A stretch of 64,000 bases of DNA from Xiphophorus maculatus (Eukaryota; Chordata; Actinopteri; Cyprinodontiformes; Poeciliidae). Positions 59,439 to 64,000 of this stretch are shown here, piece after piece; position 1 is the stretch's first letter; each line of letters opens with the position of its first letter. Below the pieces are notes generated by a model, which made no database searches, had not been told where the DNA came from, and saw only the letters and a list, made by a program, of their open reading frames with translations. The DNA lies in contig NC_036446.1 of the NCBI RefSeq assembly GCF_002775205.1, positions 19,902,565 to 19,966,564 on the forward strand, in the 5' to 3' direction. The position numbers and the translations under genes were made by a program.

Positions 59439-60289
59439 AGCTGGCAGATTCTACACCACGCTCTGCAGAAGTATAAAGACTGCCAGTGTCTGAGAGCTGG
59501 ACCTGTGGATGACCTCTACTTTGTTTTTCCCAGCAGAGCCGTCCTGTAGCAGAGGCGTGAATCTTGCACCTGGATGTTTTCTTAGAGAGGCTCTCATGGC
59601 CTGCGAGTCAATCAGTTAGATAAACCTCAAACTCAGCAGGAAGTGCCCTCCATATATACAATATAATCACACCCTAAAGACCTGTCCTATGTCTGGATGG
59701 AGAACTTACAAAGATTCTTTTTCACTATGACCTGTAAGAGTCAAATAACTTAATCATCGCCAACAAAACAAAGTCCAGAACTCACTAACAGGCTGTATGT
59801 ACAGTGTCCATAGTGTGTGTACATATTTTCTTACAAAGTGTGAGGAAAAGGGCATGATAACATTTATGTCATCTCAAATTTATCTTTTTTATTTACATCA
59901 TAGTTTGTGAGGATTGAGACCTTGGAATTTTAACAATTACTTGTTGGAGGTAGGATTCCCATAAGCCTTATCGCTAAATGAGATGCTGCAGTGGCTCAAC
60001 AGTTCTGAAAAGCTCTCCTACTGAGATAATCACAAACTTCCCAGGAAAACATGTTGAGCTGATGGTAGCATCTGTCTCATAATATTCTAGTACACTTTTC
60101 TCACCAGTCTTACCTTAACACATAAGCAAATGGCCTGGGAAATGAACACCAGTGCACCTCCACCTGGTGTAGCTTGGTCAGCTTTTGAAACAAAATGGAA
60201 GGTGTTTCCTCTTAAAGCAAGCTGCAAAATGAACTCATCTCAGCACAAGCCATGTGCCCACTATCTGGGCACATCCTGATAAAGAGGAT

Positions 60290-60605
60290 GCCAAGAGGTG
60301 GCTGGTAACTCTGGAAGAGCTGCAAAGATCTCAGTCTTAGGGAGAACAATTTAAAAGTAACTCTAATAATCTTACACTCATTATGCTAGAGAGCCCAAAA
60401 AGCCATTAATTGTCTAAGGAAGACAATAAGGAGACCAACTAGAAATTTACCACAAGCGTGGTGGGCAATGTAGCAAACGTGTGGAAGAAGCTCTGGTCAG
60501 TGACCAAAAGGAAACCTTTTTGGCCTACATGCAAAACACTGTTTGTTAAGGAAAACGTACACACCATATCGCTGTGAACACACCATCGCCATGGTGACAT
60601 GTAGT
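60290..60605 (+). mobile_element. decayed Tc1-like transposase
   Basis: The order of AGAGCTGCAAAGATCTCAG, GTGGAAGAAGCTCTGGTCAG, TTTTTGGCCTACATGCAAAA and GAACACACCATCGCCATGGT follows the fish Tc1 transposase coding region (the W-K-K-x-L-W-S block, then the P-E-H-T-I-P block). It is full of indels and stops. No terminal repeats were found. Confidence 0.7.
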
Positions 60606-60609
60606 GGTG

Positions 60610-60650
60610 ACACCTTATTAACTCCAGTGACGATGGAGTTAATAAGGTGT
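60610..60650. repeat. perfect hairpin, 17-bp arms
   Basis: ACACCTTATTAACTCCA, 7-base loop, TGGAGTTAATAAGGTGT, immediately after the Tc1 relic. Confidence 0.97.
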
Positions 60651-62982
60651 AGGGATGCTTCTCTTCAGCTGGGAGAGGCCAGATTTCTGATATCCTTGTT
60701 CAGATTTAATGCTTCTCTTTTTGTATTATGCAGTTTAAGGTTGAATTTCTGGATAAAGTGTATCACAACTTTGAGCTTCTCAGAGCCCATTTGTCTGCAG
60801 TAACAGAATAGCAATGCCTTCTGCAAAGCTACTACGATGCTTATTGTGTTGCATGTCCACCAGCAGACTTCCTGTCCTTCATGATTTTTTGAACTGCAAA
60901 ATGTTAAATTAATCATATATTTTTAACTGATGAAAGTTTCTCTGAGCTTGGCACTAAGCTGGGAAACAATTTCCCACTATGCCAAACATTCTCCCCTTTC
61001 ACACGTTTACACAGCCATGCTGGCTAAAATCTTCCAGAACAGAGTTACTTTTGTTTCAGTCTGTCTTTGCTCACAGTGCCACTGGTTCCCACATGTGTTT
61101 ACATGAATCTTGGTTCATTTGACTATCAAAACAAGCAAAAGTTGTTTAGAATGTTACAATTACCAGTAGCTCTGGGGAAGAGTGTAAGGTTTTGGGTTTT
61201 TCTCTGTGTTAATTTAGGTTTTTGTGTCGTTTTCAGTTAATTGAGTCTCCGTGTTGTCCTGTCCACCCCTTGATTGTCCCCAGATGTCCCTTGTTTCTCC
61301 TGATTGTCTCCCTGTGTATTTAATCCAACCTGTGTTTCTTGTTGGGTCCTTGTCTTGTTGTGTCTAATCTGTCTTGCCATCTAGCCTAGTCTAATCGTCT
61401 TGTCTGCTGTCGTTGTCTTTTGGCTCTACCAGTTGTGAGTATTTAGCCTTCTGCTCATTCTGTGCTGCCTGGACTTTGGACTTTGTATCTGTGACTGCAT
61501 CATTAAAATCATCATTCTCCTTCACACCAACCAGGGTCCTCTGCGTCTGCCCCATCACCTCTCTACTGCACTTCATGACAAAGAGTCTCAATATCATCTC
61601 ATATTGTGGTCACTACTTATATGCATCTTGGTTATTTACTTCTCTAACCCAAAAAGACTTGTTCTCCTGAATGAGGAAGTGTTTCAGATGGCCTGTTTTG
61701 ACATTTTGCCCAGAAATTTATATTCCCCTTGCGCTGAATCCTAATTACTTTGCCCCTTATAAATGTTGTAGGAAATTGGGATGATGAGAAAGATCAATTC
61801 TGTCTGAAGATGTAAATCTGAGTAGAGGTTCAAAAGAGCTGCTTAGCAAAAACTAAGGTTTTAGAGAGCTATAAACCCTTTATGACAGAGTCAATACTTG
61901 TAGGCTGCATTGTTGTATACAGCGACAGTCAAACATTGTCTTCTAGTAAGAATAGCACTACTTCAGTATAGTTTTACTCAAGTAGAAATGAAAGGAATTT
62001 TTCAAATTCTGCAAATAGTTGTATCTGCAAATATCAATTTTCCTAATTTTTCTGAAGACTGAAATACTGTTAAACTGTTTAGGAAAGAGATTTTATGGAA
62101 TTTATCACAGTAACATTTGTGAGAAAGTTGGTGATGTCTCAAAATAGCTTTAGATTTGACCCACTTCAGGAAAAGAAACACCTCTACTATTTGCTTTTCT
62201 TCAATACTCAGCTGTGGGATTTGAATTTATGTGAAAATGAAACTTTAAACTGAGCTGTTTGTTCTATGTAACTCCAGATAAGACCATTTCTGTTTGGGTT
62301 GTCATCTTAATTCCAGCTGATTAGCCAGAGTATTGCTAATAGTTAGAGCATGTCTCTGCAAGAGGTCATGCTTTATGATGGAGTTTGCTCTGGGAACAGA
62401 ATAAATGAGCCGTGTAGCAGCACCAGGAGACCAGCTCAGGGCAACGGCTGTACGTCTTATTAAGCACAATCTGTCTGCACTCAGTCAGTTTAATCCCTTT
62501 GATTAATGGATGTCTGCAGGATTGTTTGGTTAAAAATACAAGGTTGATGCATCGAACACAATGCTGCAGCCAGAGTGTGGTAAATTTCAACACATTGTTT
62601 TTGTTGGTGCCATTTAACTATCATTATTGTTACACCTGTAAGATCCTTCTGTTTGCATATTCTGTTTAAGGTAGCCTTTGCAATACAAGCATGATGTTTG
62701 TTTTCTTTGGACCAAATATTTATTTTGACTCAATAATGTACTAATCATAATTTGGCTATCAAAAACCATCTTGACCACAACAAAGAGAAGCCACTTGTGT
62801 GCCACATTTTATAAAAATCTTACTAAAAGTATAAATCTCATAACTATTCCGTATGTTTCTTGGACAGTTGCAATATGATCTGTTACATATTTTCAGGTTT
62901 TAAATGAATTGAAATTCCTTTTAAAACGTAGATGAAAATGTAAAACATATCTAATGTTTGCTCCATCAGCTGGAGGAGAATT

Positions 62983-63208
62983 ATGGAAAGCGAAGCGGGA
63001 ATGATGAGCATGGCTGGCTTTGATGATCCTCTGAGTCCGACGCACCTGACAGGGTTGGGAATGAGCTGCCTTCTCTCGCCAAAGTACAGAGACTTAGGGC
63101 CGGGCCTCACCTGTCTTCATACGTACAACCAGTGGTTGCCTTTCCGCCATGATGCTAGCCTCCTGCCCATGAAAGAAGATCTGGCCCTCTGGCTCAACTC
63201 TATTATGG
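62983..63208 (+). CDS. gas2: gas2 coding exon 1
   Basis: [20 protein letters not shown] to [10 protein letters not shown], donor GTGAGA. A likely acceptor (CTCCATCAG, ending 62970) sits just upstream, so an untranslated exon probably precedes it. Confidence 0.9.
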
Positions 63209-63976
63209 GTGAGAAGTCTTCTTTATATTATAAATTACTACAGTCTGCAAGGGGGAACAAAATAAATAAATACATTTTTTCCCTCTCAAGCTATACAAAC
63301 ACAGGTGCTTTTCAATCTAGGAAATTGAATAGGAGGATGTACATGTGAAAAGCACTACCATGGCACTTTATGAACATCAGCTTACTTTACGTTTTTGTTA
63401 GTTGAAGATGAAAAGGACCCAAAAACGTTTAGTTTGATTAAAGCATTTAGAACCATCTATGCAGTCCGTTTTCTTTAGCACAAAAAACAAATCAAGTTAA
63501 TTATTGTCCCAAATCCCCGAAATCCCCCTACATTCAGAGATGTTTCTCTCCACTCGCTTGCATTGTGCAGGAAAATATAAAGAGTCTGCACATGTCAGAG
63601 CGTGTTGAAAGATGTCGGTGCAGTGATTCAGACTTGATAAATCTTTTGCGCCAAAGACTCATCCTTCAAATCCCCTGGTTCACCTGGTGAACTTTTCATT
63701 TCCCCTCAATGTGATCCTCACTATTTGAGGTCTTTGAGGTTAAAACTGTCATTAGTTAATAGAAATGAAAGTCTACATAGTTAGGCAGATGTTTTATTGT
63801 CGCCAGGTATGTCTGATTGTTGTACTTTTGTGCAAATAGATTAGTGTGTTTGTGTGTATTCCTTAGGGTTGAACCTCACTGCAGACAGTTTGATGGAAAA
63901 GTTGGATAATGGTGTTCTCCTCTGTCAGCTGGCACAAATGCTCCAAGAGAAGATGATCCTCACCAGCAGCAACAAG
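62983..63976 (+). CDS. gas2: growth arrest-specific 2, first two coding exons, cut by the window end
   Basis: Exons 62983-63208 and 63867-63976 join in phase (336 nt, 112 residues). GAS2 binds actin through an N-terminal calponin-homology domain and microtubules through a C-terminal GAR domain, and is a caspase substrate in apoptosis. Seen here: [20 protein letters not shown] and ALWLNSIMG, then [20 protein letters not shown], matching human GAS2 ([30 protein letters not shown]). The GAR domain and the rest of the CH domain lie beyond the window. The first ATG gives 26 extra residues compared with human; the human start corresponds to Met27 (63061). Confidence 0.92.
63209..63866 (+). other. 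gas2: gas2 intron
   Basis: A 658-base GT-AG intron between the two visible gas2 coding exons. Nothing else is recognised in it. Confidence 0.85.
63867..63976 (+). CDS. gas2: gas2 coding exon 2
   Basis: [20 protein letters not shown] and onward, CH domain. Acceptor CCTTAG, donor GTGCTG (weak). Reading through the donor meets TAA at once, which supports splicing. Confidence 0.9.
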
Positions 63977-64000
63977 GTGCTGTAAAATCATGAATTCATC

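Larger units (their letters stand above)
54401..62982. other. gas2 upstream interval
   Basis: No supported gene apart from a Tc1 relic. It holds an RFX X-box (55560-55573), hairpins (57695-57766, 60610-60650) and a long TG repeat. A non-coding first exon of gas2 may lie here but cannot be located. Confidence 0.5.

Noticed and set aside
59264..59549. ORFs across the TG repeat
   Set aside because: Translated microsatellite (CVCVCV).
60543..60803. 86-codon + strand ORF
   Set aside because: Its start overlaps the Tc1 relic frame and then runs through the hairpin into unrelated DNA. Not a gene.

Overview
This window is nuclear DNA from a vertebrate, almost certainly a teleost fish. It has intron-split genes with GT-AG (and a few apparent GC-AG) introns, long CA/TA microsatellites, degraded tRNA-derived SINEs of the kind common in fish, Tc1-like transposase relics, and 64 kb that hold only about three genes. 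The gene order, all on the + strand, is ano5, slc17a6, gas2. This matches the human 11p14.3 order ANO5 - SLC17A6 - (FANCF) - GAS2. No bacterial-type operons, CRISPR arrays, phage or plasmid genes are visible.

Region by region. Positions 1-5900 are 5' flank with microsatellites, plus a possible signal-peptide first exon on the minus strand (1132-1198) that could mark a head-to-head neighbour. Positions 6195-26987 hold ano5 in 20 coding exons, which join to a complete 904-residue anoctamin 5 with all six expected Ca2+-binding residues. Intron 1 alone is 11 kb. Just after the stop lies a 0.8 kb DNA transposon with terminal inverted repeats (27185-27981). Positions 28000-31700 are intergenic and contain a SINE and a CTCF-like site. 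Positions 31700-32466 are the slc17a6 promoter region: a CA/TA composite microsatellite, a strong match to the REST/NRSF silencer element (RE1), and a CRE-like site. Positions 32467-42796 hold slc17a6 (vesicular glutamate transporter 2) in 12 coding exons, giving 577 residues. Positions 42797-62982 are a 20 kb interval with no gene I can support. FANCF, which sits here in mammals, is not visible. The interval carries a Tc1 relic, hairpin-forming inverted repeats and several complex, unique-looking stretches that may be enhancers. Positions 62983-63976 are the first two coding exons of gas2, which runs off the right edge.

The genes do not form a pathway. ano5 is a muscle/bone membrane protein, slc17a6 loads glutamate into synaptic vesicles, and gas2 links actin and microtubules. 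Their co-location is ancestral synteny. I found no clear new biological system. The best leads are the RE1 upstream of slc17a6, two apparent GC-AG introns at conserved positions, the candidate head-to-head exon, and a recurrent class of perfect, often interleaved, short inverted repeats.
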